Below, piece by piece: positions 55,138 to 64,000 of a stretch of 64,000 nt of DNA (positions within the stretch are counted from its first letter, which is position 1; the number at the start of each line of letters is the position of its first letter). The notes under the pieces were generated by a model. The model made no database searches and was not told the origin of the DNA. It saw nothing but the letters and a program-made list of their open reading frames with translations. The translations under genes were made by a program, and so were the position numbers. Origin of the DNA: Acinetobacter sp. ANC 3832 (GTDB taxonomy: Bacteria > Pseudomonadota > Gammaproteobacteria > Pseudomonadales > Moraxellaceae); the NCBI RefSeq assembly GCF_002135415.1, contig NZ_NEGJ01000006.1, forward strand, positions 159,439-223,438. Reading direction: 5' to 3'.

Positions 55138-57018
55138 TTAAGCTGATTTTTTCACTTGGGCATTTTTACGAATTGTAATCATCACCAATTGAACTGCTGC
55201 TGGTGTCACCCCCGGAATGCGGCTTGCTTGCGCCAAAGTTTCTGGCAGTACATCTTTCAGCTTCAAAGTAATTTCACGCGATAAACCTGACACGATGTCA
55301 TAATCAAAATCGGCAGGAATTTTAGTATCTTCAAGGCGCTTCATCTGTGCAACATCTTCATGCTGACGATTGATATAGCCTGCATACTTCACCGCAATTT
55401 CAATTTGTTCACCCACAAAAGGCGTAACCTCTGAATCTGTCAATTCAGCAATTTGTGCAAAATTAATATTGGGACGTTTTAACAAATCAATCGCAGAACA
55501 TTCTTTAGAAAGATCTGCACCTGTCATCTCAACGAATTTTTTACCCATTGGATTGTTTGGCGCAGCCCATAAATGTTGCAAACGACTGGTTTCTTTCTCA
55601 ACAGCTTCCATTTTTTCGCAGTAAGATGCCCAACGCTCATCATCAACCAAGCCCATTTCACGACCAATAGCCGTTAAACGTTGATCGGCATTGTCTTCAC
55701 GTAACATCAAACGATATTCTGCACGCGAGGTAAACATACGGTACGGTTCTTTCGTACCTAAAGTGATGAGATCATCAACCAATACCCCCATATACGCTTC
55801 ATCACGTTTTGGTGTCCATTGTTCCTGATCCCACGCACGACGAGCAGCATTTAGACCCGCAAGTAAACCTTGAGCGCCCGCTTCTTCATAACCTGTTGTA
55901 CCGTTAATTTGACCTGCAAAGTACAAGTTATTAATGGCTTTGGTTTCCAAAGAGAATTTCAAAGCTTGTGGATTGAAATAATCATATTCAATAGCATAAC
56001 CCGGACGAAGAATATGTGCATTCTCCATCCCTTTCATTGAGCGAACCAATTCAAACTGAACATCAAAGGGTAAAGAAGTTGAAATACCATTTGGATACAA
56101 TTCATGCGTGGTTAAGCCTTCAGGCTCAAGAAAAATTTGATGTGAATTTTTATCTGCAAATCGATGAATCTTATCTTCAATCGATGGGCAATAACGTGGA
56201 CCGACACCTTCAATCACACCTGTATACATTGGCGAACGATCTAAACCACCACGAATAATGTCGTGAGTGCGTTCATTGGTATGTGTAATGTAGCAATTCA
56301 CTTGCTCAGGATGCATTGAAGCATCGCCCATAAATGACATGGTTGGCGATGGGAAATCACCCGGTTGTGGTGTCATCACTGAAAAATCAACTGAACGTGC
56401 ATCAATACGTGGCGGTGTACCTGTTTTTAATCGACCAACAGGTAAATTCAATTCACGTAAACGAGCCGCCAATGAAATTGAAGGTGGATCACCCGCACGA
56501 CCGCCAGAAGACTGATTCAACCCAACGTGGATAATACCACCTAAGAATGTTCCTGAAGTTAACACCACGGTTTTCGCTTCAAAACGAATCCCCATCTGTG
56601 TCACGACACCTTTTACAGTATCACCTTCAAGAATTAAATCATCCGCAGCCTGTTGGAAAATATCTAAATTGGCTTGATTTTCTAAAGTTTCACGAATGGC
56701 TGCTTTATAAAGGATACGGTCAGCTTGCGCACGAGTTGCACGAACAGCTGCGCCTTTACGTGAATTTAGAATACGGAATTGGATACCACCTTTATCGGCA
56801 GCCAAAGCCATTGCACCACCAAGAGCATCAATTTCACGAACAAGGTGAGATTTACCAATACCACCAATCGCAGGGTTACAGCTCATCTGCCCTAAAGTCT
56901 CAATGTTATGAGTCAGAAGTAAAGTCTGTCGACCCATACGCGCCGCAGCAAGTGCTGCTTCCGTACCTGCGTGACCGCCACCGATAACAATGACATCGTA
57001 AACTTTAGGATAATGCAT
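55138..57018 (-). CDS. mnmG: tRNA uridine 5-carboxymethylaminomethyl modification enzyme MnmG
   Basis: FAD protein that with MnmE installs cmnm5U34 in tRNA. The 626 residues contain the FAD motif [19 protein letters not shown] near 10-28, [26 protein letters not shown] near 43-68, [14 protein letters not shown] segment [17 protein letters not shown] and the C-terminal MnmE-interacting helix region ([18 protein letters not shown]). The length equals the family norm. No ribosomal or ATP synthase neighbours are seen. Confidence 0.98.
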   Translation of the reverse strand: MHYPKVYDVIVIGGGHAGTEAALAAARMGRQTLLLTHNIETLGQMSCNPAIGGIGKSHLVREIDALGGAMALAADKGGIQFRILNSRKGAAVRATRAQADRILYKAAIRETLENQANLDIFQQAADDLILEGDTVKGVVTQMGIRFEAKTVVLTSGTFLGGIIHVGLNQSSGGRAGDPPSISLAARLRELNLPVGRLKTGTPPRIDARSVDFSVMTPQPGDFPSPTMSFMGDASMHPEQVNCYITHTNERTHDIIRGGLDRSPMYTGVIEGVGPRYCPSIEDKIHRFADKNSHQIFLEPEGLTTHELYPNGISTSLPFDVQFELVRSMKGMENAHILRPGYAIEYDYFNPQALKFSLETKAINNLYFAGQINGTTGYEEAGAQGLLAGLNAARRAWDQEQWTPKRDEAYMGVLVDDLITLGTKEPYRMFTSRAEYRLMLREDNADQRLTAIGREMGLVDDERWASYCEKMEAVEKETSRLQHLWAAPNNPMGKKFVEMTGADLSKECSAIDLLKRPNINFAQIAELTDSEVTPFVGEQIEIAVKYAGYINRQHEDVAQMKRLEDTKIPADFDYDIVSGLSREITLKLKDVLPETLAQASRIPGVTPAAVQLVMITIRKNAQVKKSA

Positions 57019-57244
57019 AGCTCAAAGATACTAAAAAAAATGACTGCATATTATAGCAAAAAAATTAGATGCCTTATGCTATTTTTTCAAAACTGTCTAC
57101 ATAAAATTCACAACTTCATACACTGTGTGACATATATAGTTAGAAATACATGATAAAAATAGATTAAGTTTTAAGCTGTTAGTGCTTAGACTCAAAAATG
57201 TATCTCTTATCAAAGTAATAATTAATCAATAAAAGGACTCTGAA

Positions 57245-57505
57245 ATGAAAAATATCATGCTAAAGACGTTTTCAACTTCACTTATCTGTTTGTTGAGTAT
57301 TGGAGTTGCTAACGCAGCAGAACACAAAACCAAGGCAAAAAAAGCTGAACCACAAAATATTGAAACTCAATTGGAACTAAAAGCATGTAGTAAGAAAAAA
57401 GAAGGTGAATGGGTGTCTTATAGCTATAAAGGCGTCACATTTAATGGCTCATGCCAACCCAATGCCAATGGCAAGTTACAATTCACACCACCTATGCCTA
57501 AGTAA
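57245..57505 (+). CDS. Small secreted protein with one cysteine pair
   Basis: An 86-residue protein with a signal peptide (about 1-24, ending ANA) and a mature part of about 62 residues: a Lys-rich start, then ELKACSKKKEGEWVSYSYKGVTFNGSCQPN, where two cysteines could form a disulfide around a YKGVTFNG turn. AAGGAC lies upstream of the ATG. Not recognised, but the pattern looks like a periplasmic protein common in the genus. Confidence 0.7.
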   Translation: MKNIMLKTFSTSLICLLSIGVANAAEHKTKAKKAEPQNIETQLELKACSKKKEGEWVSYSYKGVTFNGSCQPNANGKLQFTPPMPK

Positions 57506-57829
57506 TCATCTTAGCTGAATAGTAAATAAGTACATATAAAAGTGGTTATAACTGAATAAGCACTTTTATATGCCTTTAATGAGTCAAGAGATAAAGTACA
57601 ATTCTATAAAAATGATAAACACTCTCTTCACTAAAATCATTCATCTAAATTCAATAAAAATAAGTAAAACAAAATTCAACTCTTCTTTAAGTTATTCTTT
57701 TACAAATATGTCTTATCACCACTATTTCATAAATTACATGCAATATTCATTTGCATGTTTAAAAAAAACACATATATTCAAACAATAACAAAACAATTTA
57801 TATAACTTCATACAATTAAGGACAAAAAT
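57506..57829. other. Intergenic region upstream of the BASS transporter gene
   Basis: A 324-base AT-rich gap. A perfect 12-base inverted repeat, CATATAAAAGTG / CACTTTTATATG, lies at 57533-57572 with a 16-base loop and no T-run. A 72-codon frame at 57570-57788 has no ribosome binding site and unlikely composition and is rejected. Confidence 0.5.
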
Positions 57830-58717
57830 ATGGATTCAGGGATTATTACCATATTACTTCCCCTCGCACTTGCCATTATTATGGTTGGACTTGGGCTTGA
57901 ACTTACTCCAAAAGACTTTGCTCGAGTCACCAAACATCCAAAAGCAGTATTAATTGCATTGTTTTGTCAGTTGGTTGTCTTAGTGAGTATTGCTTTTATT
58001 ATTTGTAAAGTTTTGGCTTTACCACCCTTACTTGCAGTGGGGCTAATGCTTCTCGCTGCATCCCCTGGGGGAAGTACTGCCAATTTATTCAGCTATCTCT
58101 TTAAAGGAGATATTGCACTCAACATAACATTAACTGCAATTAACTCAGTGATTGCTGCTTTTACATTACCTTTAATCGTCAATTTTGCCATTCAGCATTT
58201 TATGAATGATGGGCAACAAATTAGCCTGCAACTAAGTAAAATTTTACAAGTATTTAGCATTATTATTATCCCTGTATGTATTGGGATGCTGATTCGACAC
58301 TTTGCACCCCACTTCACTGAAAGACTGAATAAACCCTTACGTATTTTTGCTGTGGTCTTTTTGATCTTGATCATCATTGGTGCTATTACTAAAGAGCGTC
58401 ATCAAATTTTAGAATATTTAACTCAAGTCGGTCTCGCTACCGTTATATTCTGTATTTGTAGCTTAATCATCGGATATTTTGTACCACGCTTTTTAGGCAT
58501 TAATTCCGCTCAAGCACGTGCCTGTGCATTTGAAATTGGAATTCATAACAGTACACTTGCAATGACTATTGCTTTAACCGTAATGGCAAATTCTACTGTT
58601 GCAATGCCTGCTGCTGTTTATTCAATTTTCATGTATGTTTTCGCTGCTATTTTTGGCACATTACTCAATAAATTCGCAACAAAAGATCCCGTAATAAGTG
58701 GTGTAAGCTCTTCTTAG
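57830..58717 (+). CDS. Bile acid:sodium symporter (BASS) family transporter
   Basis: A 295-residue membrane protein with about 9-10 helices. GLGLELTPKDFARVTKHPKAVLIALFCQ near 20-47 is the BASS signature, followed by AASPGGSTANLFSYLFKGDIALN, which carries the conserved PGGxxS/TN sodium-site motif, and FEIGIHNSTLAMTIAL in the C-terminal repeat. Related proteins carry pantoate, keto acids or bile acids with Na+. The substrate here is unknown. Monocistronic. Confidence 0.9.
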   Translation: MDSGIITILLPLALAIIMVGLGLELTPKDFARVTKHPKAVLIALFCQLVVLVSIAFIICKVLALPPLLAVGLMLLAASPGGSTANLFSYLFKGDIALNITLTAINSVIAAFTLPLIVNFAIQHFMNDGQQISLQLSKILQVFSIIIIPVCIGMLIRHFAPHFTERLNKPLRIFAVVFLILIIIGAITKERHQILEYLTQVGLATVIFCICSLIIGYFVPRFLGINSAQARACAFEIGIHNSTLAMTIALTVMANSTVAMPAAVYSIFMYVFAAIFGTLLNKFATKDPVISGVSSS

Positions 58718-58858
58718 TCTTTTTATTCTTTTAAAAACTTAGAAGCTATAAAAGAATGACTCAACTCATTCTTTTATTTTTTCAGTTTCAATCAGTAGGC
58801 GTAGCTCAGTCTATTCCGCTACAATAGCGCTTTGATGTAAATAAATTAGGTTTTTCTC

Positions 58859-59755
58859 GTGAAGTGGTTACAAATTCATATTACTGTTGATCAAGCTCAA
58901 GTCGATTTTACTGAGACATTACTAAACTCCCTAGGTGCAGTCAGTGTTACTTTAGATGACGCTGAAAATCAGGACTTGCTTGAACCACTTCCAGGTGAAA
59001 CGCCACTTTGGAATAAAGTCATTGTGACAGGAATCTATGCACAAGAAGATGATGATGAAATTGATGTTGCTGCCTTAGAAACATTTATTCGTGCGCAAAT
59101 GCCTGACTCTCCTTTAAATTATGAATTCCTTGAAGATCAAGCTTGGGAACGTACATGGATGGATGCGTACGAACCGATTCAAATTAGCGAAAAATTCTGG
59201 ATTGTACCTGAATGGATGGAAGCACCTGAAGCTGATGCTGTAAATATTAAACTTGATCCAGGTTTAGCATTTGGTACAGGTAATCATGCCAGTACATTCC
59301 TTTGCTTACAATGGTTAGGTAAAACAGATGTTAAAGATAAAATTGTCATCGATTATGGCTGTGGCTCAGGTATTTTAGGTGTTGCAGCCTTATTATTGGG
59401 TGCTAAAAAAGTATATGCGACTGATATTGACCCTCAAGCTGTTCTTGCCACTAAGCAAAATGCAGACTTGAATGGTGTTCTAGATCATTTATATGTTGGC
59501 TTACCAGAAGAATTTAATGAAACCTTTCAAGGCAAACAAGCGGACGTTCTTGTTGCTAATATTCTTGCTGGCCCACTAATGATGCTTGCGTCTGAATTCG
59601 CAACTTTAATTAAATCTGAGGGCGAGTTCGCACTTGCAGGTGTAATTGAAGAGCAAGTTACTGATGTTTCTAACATTTATTATAAATTTTTTGATATATT
59701 AGATGTCGATAAACGTGAAGAAAACTGGTGCCGTATTTCGGGCAAACGCAAATAA
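58859..59755 (+). CDS. prmA: Ribosomal protein L11 methyltransferase
   Basis: SAM-dependent enzyme that trimethylates ribosomal protein L11. The 298-residue protein has an N-terminal substrate domain (1-95) and a Rossmann domain with [14 protein letters not shown] (about 164-177) and [13 protein letters not shown]. The GTG start at 58859 is supported by the family N-terminus MKWLQIHI. A TACAAT -10 box lies about 30 bases upstream at 58830-58835. Followed 24 bases later by the DUF3426 gene. Confidence 0.95.
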   Translation: MKWLQIHITVDQAQVDFTETLLNSLGAVSVTLDDAENQDLLEPLPGETPLWNKVIVTGIYAQEDDDEIDVAALETFIRAQMPDSPLNYEFLEDQAWERTWMDAYEPIQISEKFWIVPEWMEAPEADAVNIKLDPGLAFGTGNHASTFLCLQWLGKTDVKDKIVIDYGCGSGILGVAALLLGAKKVYATDIDPQAVLATKQNADLNGVLDHLYVGLPEEFNETFQGKQADVLVANILAGPLMMLASEFATLIKSEGEFALAGVIEEQVTDVSNIYYKFFDILDVDKREENWCRISGKRK

Positions 59756-59779
59756 TACAAATTTGAGCAACACTTCAAG

Positions 59780-60640
59780 ATGACAGATAAACAAACCCAA
59801 TGCCCTGATTGTAATACCACTTATAAAGTCTCAGTCACTCAACTGACTGTTTCACAGGGTATGGTTTGTTGTGCTAAATGTGCTACCAACTTTAATGCTT
59901 TACTTAATTTAGTTGAAAATACTCCGCAGCCTAAAGAAACACTACAAGAAACTCAAAATGCCATCGAAAAATCTGAAAGCCTACAATCAAGCTACGAAGC
60001 TGAAAGTCATGTTTTAGATATCTTTAATCGTAAGATTGAAAACTCGAATATCAATTTAAGAACCTATTTAAACAGCCTGAATCAATTTAATAACGATCCT
60101 GTTAATAATATTCCTTCACTTCACCTCTCTTCAAAGACTGAAAAAGGTGGACGTTTTCAAACTCGTTCCAAAAGCCTATGGTATTACGTTATTTGGGGAC
60201 TGGTTAACTTTGCATTAATTTCTGTTTTAGTTTTTCAAGTTTTATGGTTTAACCCCAATTTAACGGATAAATACCCTTTACTCAGTACACTGTTTACCAA
60301 AACTTGTGCCATTTTACATTGTGACACTGTAGACCAGCGCTACAACCAAATGAAGATTGAAACTATACACGTTGAAAAAGTGGATAAAGAAAGCACTCAG
60401 TTTTCAGGTGTCATGGTAAATAATTATAATAAAAGTTTAGCACTACCTTTATTAAAGTTGACTTTAACGTCTCAAGGACAAAAGCAATTACCGATCATCA
60501 TCCCTTCTACTGAATATATTGGTGGGGGGTTAAGTGGGATTAGTCGTATTCCTACAGCCCGCCCTTACCGCTTTAAATTTACGATTCCTCAACCTAGAAA
60601 TAGCTTTGATGATTACCATTTAGAAATAATTCATCCCTAA
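59780..60640 (+). CDS. Zinc-ribbon DUF3426 membrane protein
   Basis: A 286-residue protein with an N-terminal MJ0042-type zinc ribbon (C8-x-x-C11 and C31-x-x-C34), a polar linker, one membrane helix (about 137-158, VIWGLVNFALISVLVFQVLWF) and a C-terminal DUF3426 domain (about 190-286) ending in a beta-sandwich-like segment. Function unknown. It lies between prmA and fis, the position usually taken in Gammaproteobacteria by dusB-fis or by this family. Confidence 0.85.
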   Translation: MTDKQTQCPDCNTTYKVSVTQLTVSQGMVCCAKCATNFNALLNLVENTPQPKETLQETQNAIEKSESLQSSYEAESHVLDIFNRKIENSNINLRTYLNSLNQFNNDPVNNIPSLHLSSKTEKGGRFQTRSKSLWYYVIWGLVNFALISVLVFQVLWFNPNLTDKYPLLSTLFTKTCAILHCDTVDQRYNQMKIETIHVEKVDKESTQFSGVMVNNYNKSLALPLLKLTLTSQGQKQLPIIIPSTEYIGGGLSGISRIPTARPYRFKFTIPQPRNSFDDYHLEIIHP

Positions 60641-61011
60641 AATGTAAAAAAAGTGTAAAAAAGTAAAAAAAAATGTAGTTTTCTTGCTCATTTTTTCTTA
60701 GACAATGGTATCATGTGCGCCACGAAAGCTTTGTCCTGCAAACTCCTCGCATTTTTATACAACAAATACAAACTATTTATGTGCTTTATGTTCAATATTG
60801 CGCAAGTAGATTGTTTTTTGCGTAAAAGAACGCTGTAACAAATATTAATCTATTGTTACGCTTATTTTTCGCTCAATTGCGAGAGTTGTGGCAAGCTAAT
60901 TGTTCTTGTTTTAGAGCCAACCGTTTTAGGATCTAAAACGGAGCTCAGTATTTTAGACCACATTTACATTTTACTTTACCCAAGTAATATTTGATTTTCG
61001 GATTAACTCGC
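60641..61011. other. Leader region of fis
   Basis: A 371-base gap, the probable promoter and long leader of fis. It contains a perfect CCGTTTTAG-GAT-CTAAAACGG hairpin at 60921-60941 with no T-run, and an A-rich run just after the DUF3426 stop. No coding frame is convincing. Confidence 0.5.
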
Positions 61012-61281
61012 ATGAATAGCAAATCTCCTATTTTTACTGCACAATCTGATGTCGCTCTTCGTATTCACGTAGATCGCGCAGTTCGCCACTATTTTGCACA
61101 ATTGCAGGGTGAGCAACCATCTCAGGTGTATGACATGGTGCTAGCAGAAATGGAGAAACCTCTTTTATCTGTAGTTCTAGAGTATACACGTGGTAACCAG
61201 ACACGTGCTGCAGAGATCCTCGGTCTCAACCGCGGAACTTTACGCAAAAAGTTGAAAGCTCACGGTTTAATGAGTGAATAA
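61012..61281 (+). CDS. fis: DNA-binding protein Fis
   Basis: Homodimeric nucleoid protein of 89 residues, close to E. coli Fis (98). The C-terminal helix-turn-helix [28 protein letters not shown] is nearly identical to the family consensus. ATG 61012 is used; a longer frame from 60991 adds MIFGLTR without family support. Controls rRNA transcription and DNA bending in growing cells. Located just upstream of purH. Confidence 0.95.
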   Translation: MNSKSPIFTAQSDVALRIHVDRAVRHYFAQLQGEQPSQVYDMVLAEMEKPLLSVVLEYTRGNQTRAAEILGLNRGTLRKKLKAHGLMSE

Positions 61282-61286
61282 ATGAT

Positions 61287-61319
61287 AAAATGCTCGCGGC
61301 TACCGTGGGCATTTTTTTT
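61287..61319 (+). terminator. Terminator after fis
   Basis: AAAATGCTCGCGG-CTA-CCGTGGGCATTTT with two G-U pairs and a T-run of eight, 6 bases past the stop. Confidence 0.88.
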
Positions 61320-61376
61320 AACTTATATTTTGCCTATTTGTTTTAATCCAGACCTTTAATATTGTTGACTAAAATC

Positions 61377-62951
61377 ATGACTATTAAACGCGCTTTAATT
61401 TCAGTTTCTGATAAAACTGGAATCGTTGAATTTGCTAAAAATCTTGTGGCTCTTGGGGTGGAAATTTTATCTACTGGCGGTACATATAAGTTGCTTAAAG
61501 ACAACAATGTGGCTGTAGTTGAAGTTTCAGAGCACACTGGGTTCCCAGAAATGATGGATGGTCGTGTTAAAACACTACATCCAAAAATTCATGGGGGTAT
61601 CTTAGCTCGCCGTGGTCTAGACGAAGCTGTAATGGCTGAACACAACATCGATGCAATCGATTTAGTTGTGGTTAACCTTTATCCATTTGCTGCAACTGTC
61701 GCAAAACCAAATTGTTCACTTGCTGATGCAATCGAAAATATCGACATCGGTGGTCCTACAATGGTTCGTGCAGCTGCAAAAAACCATGCTTCTGTCGGTA
61801 TTGTTGTCAATGCATCGGATTACGACACTGTCGTTGCTGAATTAAAAGCAGACGGTTCATTGTCGCATGCAACTCGTTTTGACTTAGCAGTAAAAGCATT
61901 TGAACATACTGCACAATATGATGGCATGATCGCTTCTTACTTAGGCGCTCGCGTGGGTAAAGAAGAAGGTCAAGCAGATAAATTTGCACGTACTTTTAAT
62001 ACACAATTGAATAAAGCACAAGATTTACGTTATGGTGAAAATCCTCATCAATCTGCTGCATTCTATGTAGAAGACACTGCAACTGAAGCATCTGTTTCAA
62101 CTGCGAAACAGCTTCAAGGTAAAGAACTCTCTTATAACAATATTGCAGATACAGACGCAGCACTTGAATGTGTGAAGTCTTTTGCTAAACCTGCCTGTGT
62201 GATTGTAAAACATGCTAACCCATGTGGCGTTGCTGTTTCTTTAGATGGCATTGCGGTGGCTTATGATCTTGCATATGCAACAGATCCTGAATCTGCATTT
62301 GGTGGCATCATTGCATTCAACCGTGAATTAGATGTTGCAACAGCGCAAGCGATTGTGGATCGTCAATTCGTTGAAGTGATTATTGCGCCTAGCATTGCCG
62401 AAGGTGTGCTTGAAGTGACTGGTGCGAAGAAAAACGTCCGTGTACTTGTATGTGGCGAGCTTCCTGCAATTGATGCACGCAATCAACAACTTGATTACAA
62501 ACGTGTCAATGGCGGTTTGTTGGTTCAAGAGCAAGACTTAGGCATGATCACCAAAGATGATCTTAAAGTTGTGACTAAAGTTGCACCAACTGATGCAGAA
62601 ATTGATGATTTGATCTTTGCTTGGAAAGTTGCAAAATACGTTAAATCAAACGCAATTGTGTATGCGAAAGGTCGTCAAACTATTGGTGTGGGCGCAGGTC
62701 AAATGAGTCGTGTCAACTCTGCGCGTATTGCTGCAATTAAAGCTGAACATGCTGGCTTAGTGGTTGAAGGTGCAGTGATGGCCTCTGATGCTTTCTTCCC
62801 ATTCCGTGATGGTATTGATAATGCGGCGAAAGCAGGCATTAAATGTATCATTCAGCCAGGTGGTTCTATGCGTGATGAAGAAACCATTGCTGCGGCTGAT
62901 GAAGCAGGTATTGCAATGGTGTTCACTGGCATGCGTCATTTCCGTCATTAA
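61377..62951 (+). CDS. purH: Bifunctional AICAR transformylase/IMP cyclohydrolase
   Basis: Catalyses the last two steps to IMP. The 524-residue protein has an N-terminal MGS-like cyclohydrolase domain (about 1-195; [29 protein letters not shown]) and a C-terminal transformylase domain with [11 protein letters not shown] near 276-286 and [20 protein letters not shown] 61377 is preferred; a TTG at 61362 is in frame. Followed by purD, as in many bacteria, with a hairpin in the 129-base gap. Confidence 0.97.
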   Translation: MTIKRALISVSDKTGIVEFAKNLVALGVEILSTGGTYKLLKDNNVAVVEVSEHTGFPEMMDGRVKTLHPKIHGGILARRGLDEAVMAEHNIDAIDLVVVNLYPFAATVAKPNCSLADAIENIDIGGPTMVRAAAKNHASVGIVVNASDYDTVVAELKADGSLSHATRFDLAVKAFEHTAQYDGMIASYLGARVGKEEGQADKFARTFNTQLNKAQDLRYGENPHQSAAFYVEDTATEASVSTAKQLQGKELSYNNIADTDAALECVKSFAKPACVIVKHANPCGVAVSLDGIAVAYDLAYATDPESAFGGIIAFNRELDVATAQAIVDRQFVEVIIAPSIAEGVLEVTGAKKNVRVLVCGELPAIDARNQQLDYKRVNGGLLVQEQDLGMITKDDLKVVTKVAPTDAEIDDLIFAWKVAKYVKSNAIVYAKGRQTIGVGAGQMSRVNSARIAAIKAEHAGLVVEGAVMASDAFFPFRDGIDNAAKAGIKCIIQPGGSMRDEETIAAADEAGIAMVFTGMRHFRH

Positions 62952-63015
62952 TTGATGATTCGACGATGACACTGATTCAGTCATATATGTTACGTAAAAT
63001 AGATTTTTAAATCTT

Positions 63016-63054
63016 ACATAAAGTCCTCTCCTTTTTAGGTTGAGGACTTTATGT
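63016..63054 (+). promoter_or_regulatory. Perfect 13-base hairpin between purH and purD
   Basis: ACATAAAGTCCTC / GAGGACTTTATGT with a 13-base loop containing CTTTTTAGG. It overlaps a rejected upstream ATG of purD (63051). It could end most purH transcripts or stabilise them; no T-run follows on the plus strand. Confidence 0.55.
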
Positions 63055-63080
63055 TATTTCGATTCATGGAGTATGAACCG

Positions 63081-64000
63081 ATGAATATTTTAGTTTTGGG
63101 TAATGGTGGTCGTGAACACGCACTTGCTTGGAAAATCGCGCAAGACGATAAAGTAGCGAAAGTTTTTGTTGCACCAGGTAACGCAGGTACAGCAACTGAA
63201 CATAAATGTGAAAACGTAAATTTAAGCATTTTAGACAATGCAGCGATTATCGACTTTGCAAAAAATAATGCAGTTGAATTGGTCATTGTTGGCCCAGAAG
63301 CACCGCTCGTCAATGGTGTAGTCGATGCATGCCGTGCTGCTGGTGTGAAAGTTTGGGGGCCAACTCAATTTGCTGCACAACTTGAAGGCTCTAAAGCTTT
63401 CGCAAAACACTTCCTAAAACGCCATAACATTCCAACTGCATTCTATGATGTCTTTACTGATGTTGCAGAAGCAAAAGCATTTGTTGAAAAAAATGGTGCA
63501 CCTATTGTCATTAAAGCCGATGGTCTTGCTGCGGGTAAAGGCGTCATTGTTGCCTTGACCAATCAAGAAGCATTTGAAGCGATTGATGATATGCTTGCAG
63601 GCAACAAATTTGGTGATGCAGGTTCTCGTGTCGTCATCGAAGAATTCCTTGCAGGTGAAGAAGCTTCTTTCATTTGCATGATTGATGGCGACAACATTTT
63701 ACCAATGGCAACGTCACAAGATCACAAACGTATTTTTGAAGGTGACCAAGGTCCAAACACTGGCGGTATGGGTGCTTACTCTCCTGCCCCTGTTGTAACG
63801 GCTGAAGTCTTTGAAAAAGCCATGAAAGAAGTCATGCGCCCAACTGTTGATGGTATGAAAGCTGATGGTCACGTGTATACAGGTTTCTTATATGCAGGCT
63901 TAATGATTGATGAACAAGGTCAACCTCGTGTGATCGAATTCAACTGTCGTTTTGGTGATCCTGAAACTCAACCGATTATGATGCGTTTAAAATCATCTTT
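63081..64000 (+). CDS. purD: Phosphoribosylamine-glycine ligase, 3' end beyond the window
   Basis: GAR synthetase, the second step of purine synthesis. It opens MNILVLGNGGREHALAWKI; KADGLAAGKGV (ATP-grasp loop), EEFLAGEEAS, DHKRIFEGDQGPNTGGMGAYSPAP and FNCRFGDPETQ are all present. About 306 residues are visible before the window ends, of about 425 expected. ATG 63081 is preferred over in-frame ATGs at 63051 and 63066 because family members start here and the earlier ones lie in or next to the hairpin. Confidence 0.95.
   Translation, partial: MNILVLGNGGREHALAWKIAQDDKVAKVFVAPGNAGTATEHKCENVNLSILDNAAIIDFAKNNAVELVIVGPEAPLVNGVVDACRAAGVKVWGPTQFAAQLEGSKAFAKHFLKRHNIPTAFYDVFTDVAEAKAFVEKNGAPIVIKADGLAAGKGVIVALTNQEAFEAIDDMLAGNKFGDAGSRVVIEEFLAGEEASFICMIDGDNILPMATSQDHKRIFEGDQGPNTGGMGAYSPAPVVTAEVFEKAMKEVMRPTVDGMKADGHVYTGFLYAGLMIDEQGQPRVIEFNCRFGDPETQPIMMRLKSS

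Noticed and set aside
56016..56987. Three long plus-strand frames opposite mnmG
   Set aside because: They are shadows of the mnmG reading frame with no family features; mnmG is unambiguous.
57570..57788. 72-codon plus-strand frame after the small secreted protein gene
   Set aside because: No ribosome binding site, composition dictated by AT-rich DNA, and it starts inside an inverted repeat.
58797..58835. tRNA-like start GGCGTAGCTCAG upstream of prmA
   Set aside because: The following bases do not form the D-, anticodon or T-arms; the stretch holds the prmA -10 box instead.
1..64000. CRISPR array, prophage, integron or complete insertion sequence
   Set aside because: No spaced direct-repeat array, integrase, transposase or phage structural gene was seen on either strand.

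Overview
The window reads as chromosomal DNA of an Acinetobacter species (Moraxellaceae, Gammaproteobacteria). The case rests on low GC content, an Hfq with a long glycine-rich tail after a standard Sm core, a complete cyoABCDE operon, a short BLUF photoreceptor resembling Acinetobacter BlsA, a MutL of the endonuclease type found in bacteria without MutH, and many short intergenic hairpins. I see no phage, integron, CRISPR array, complete insertion sequence, rRNA or tRNA. Most of the window is core genome; the accessory signal lies in small genes, decayed genes and intergenic structures.

Layout. Positions 1-3.9 kb (minus) hold the RNA/DNA maintenance run tsaE-mutL-miaA-hfq, with hfq cut by the window start. 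From 4 to 10.4 kb come two pseudouridine synthases, an orphan RelB/DinJ-type antitoxin, a GNAT acetyltransferase, a flavin disulfide reductase divergent from its probable Rrf2 regulator, a YeaL-type membrane protein, a gamma-glutamylcyclotransferase-like protein and metR with a perfect MetR box. From 10.7 to 16.2 kb lies an acyl-CoA catabolic cluster (acyl-CoA ligase, acyl-CoA dehydrogenase, SDR hydroxyacyl-CoA dehydrogenase) with a divergent AraC-type regulator. prfA-prmC follow at 16.8-18.7 kb. Two glycine-zipper paralogues at 19.1-20.8 kb flank a TPR pseudogene. A luciferase-like monooxygenase, a YiaA protein, a two-gene unit (di-iron ferritin-like protein plus a monooxygenase remnant), and a GGDEF/EAL protein occupy 20.9-26.9 kb.

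From 27.7 to 37.1 kb are the divergent ppsR/ppsA pair, an RDD protein and cyoABCDE (cytochrome bo3 oxidase with its heme O synthase). Two secreted proteins of unclear role follow (37.3-40.3 kb), then rpsF-rpsR-rplI, dnaB and alr (41.0-45.7 kb) and a blue-light BLUF protein. At 46.5-50.3 kb sits the four-gene Anbu unit: circularly permuted ATP-grasp, alpha-E protein, transglutaminase and proteasome-like Anbu peptidase, divergent from a WYL-domain regulator. It is the most complete poorly understood system here. Beside it, at 51.5-51.8 kb, is a small minus-strand transcription unit encoding an 18-residue peptide ending in Cys-Cys-Ala-Met, with a very strong ribosome binding site, a downstream hairpin and its own terminator; I do not recognise it. 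The remainder is an aromatic-acid-type MFS transporter, an ADP-ribosylglycohydrolase pseudogene, a lipoprotein, mnmG, a small secreted protein, a BASS transporter, and prmA, a DUF3426 protein, fis, purH and purD (cut by the window end).

Starts were moved from the longest reading frame to internal ATGs where a ribosome binding site or family alignment favoured it (tsaE, the flavoprotein, Rrf2, metabolic and Anbu-unit genes, cyoD, fis, purH). All family assignments come from reading motifs by eye; no database search was run.
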